A DNA stretch of 32,858 nucleotides from JAICKN01 sp036491415 (GTDB lineage Bacteria; Acidobacteriota; Terriglobia; Terriglobales; Acidobacteriaceae), in assembly GCA_036491415.1 (NCBI GenBank), contig DASXCC010000109.1, positions 1-32,858 of the forward strand, read 5' to 3'. Positions within the stretch are counted from its first letter, which is position 1. Each line of letters opens with the position of its first letter. Shown here one piece after another: positions 32,472 to 32,858 of the stretch. A program made the position numbers and the translations under genes. The notes beneath the pieces are model-generated. The model saw nothing but the letters and a program-made list of their open reading frames with translations. It ran no database searches and was not told the DNA's origin.

Positions 32472-32858
32472 TTAATCATTATTACTTGGTCGGGTAGCCG
32501 TTGTTTGGCTTTCCGCATTCGGCACTAGCGGCAGGCTGATTTCCATCGCCCCAATGTGATCATTAGTAATATCCCTCACAGCCACGCGTACAAATTTTGC
32601 ATTTGTGGGCACATCAATTTCTTGCAGCGCACGATAAACACCACCGGCTTGCACCTCAGATTGCGCAGGATCGATGATTCCGACTTCCCCATTCAGCATC
32701 TGTCCATCTTCATCAAAAGCAGCGGTCGCAATCTCAAGCGCTGGCGGTTTGGCGCCACTCTGTCCGGATTTCGCCAGCGCCATCATGGTGAATTCGATCG
32801 CATATGTCTGCAGTGGAATCGGTGAAAGCGGTTTCAGAGCATGGTTCTTTTTGCGGAC
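32472..32858 (-). CDS. C-terminal part of a probable VWFA-related domain protein (cut by window edge)
   Basis: The frame is open to the window edge, so 128 C-terminal residues are visible and the start is missing. The text includes YAIEFTMMALAKSG, LEIATAAFDEDGQMLNGE, YRALQEIDVPTNAKFVRVAVRD and DHIGAMEISLPLV. This beta-sandwich-like pattern (FDEDGQxLN, then a dipropeptide-rich VP, then RVAVRD and IGAMEIPL) is the usual tail of the acidobacterial VWFA-related family (TIGR03436 type). The VWA domain itself would be outside the window. It lies 398 bases upstream of the receptor on the same strand. The call rests on the tail only. Confidence 0.6.
   Translation of the reverse strand, partial: VRKKNHALKPLSPIPLQTYAIEFTMMALAKSGQSGAKPPALEIATAAFDEDGQMLNGEVGIIDPAQSEVQAGGVYRALQEIDVPTNAKFVRVAVRDITNDHIGAMEISLPLVPNAESQTTATRPSNND

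Noticed and set aside
1..32858. Mobile elements, CRISPR arrays, tRNA or rRNA genes
   Set aside because: No transposase or integrase reading frame, no spaced direct-repeat array and no cloverleaf or rRNA-like text was seen.

Overview
The window reads as a chromosomal segment from a member of the Acidobacteriota, probably class Terriglobia. The reasons are an Oar-like TonB-dependent receptor with an N-terminal carboxypeptidase-regulatory-like domain, a seven-bladed FG-GAP protein with a C-terminal ASPIC/UnbV domain, the tail of a VWFA-related protein, a split glycine decarboxylase (gcvPA/gcvPB) and a moderate base composition. Genus and species cannot be assigned by eye. I saw no tRNA, rRNA, CRISPR array, transposase or integrase.

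Layout. 1-1892 (minus): electron-transfer flavoprotein etfB-etfA. 2001-3719 (plus): exported GH13 alpha-glucosidase, converging on galactokinase galK (3733-4899, minus). 5089-5319 (plus): a 76-residue exported helical protein, then a strong two-way terminator. 5390-14920 (minus): a housekeeping block in transcriptional order gcvT, gcvH, gcvPA, gcvPB, ffh, a peroxiredoxin-like gene and ppc. 15056-17122 (plus): a LacI-family regulator and galT. 17119-28202 (minus): a run of sugar genes, in transcriptional order CRTAC1-type propeller protein, GH39 glycosidase, galM, an orphan sugar-binding protein, araD, an SSS symporter, a two-helix membrane protein, GH27 alpha-galactosidase and galE. 28264-32073 (minus): the TonB-dependent receptor behind two near-duplicate promoters. 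32472-32858 (minus): the C-terminal part of a VWFA-related protein cut by the window edge.

How the genes fit together. Exported glycosidases (GH27, GH39, GH13) would release galactose, pentose and glucose units. GalM equilibrates anomers, the SSS symporter takes sugar in, and galK, galT and galE form a complete Leloir pathway, split by the glycine-cleavage/ffh/ppc block. AraD adds a pentose step, without araA or araB in view. The regulatory logic is partly visible. galK, araD and the GH39 gene each carry a LacI-type operator (core GNAANCGNTTNC); at galK and araD it sits just downstream of a TTGACA-N17 promoter. This makes the local LacI-family protein a good candidate regulator.

The most interesting structures are the tandem promoter/inverted-repeat duplication in front of the receptor, terminator-like hairpins directly against the start regions of the GH27 and CRTAC1 genes, a peroxiredoxin-like protein with Asp where the peroxidatic Cys should be, and a sugar-binding protein with neither signal peptide nor ABC partners. 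None of these proves a wholly new system; the regulatory arrangement is the strongest candidate.
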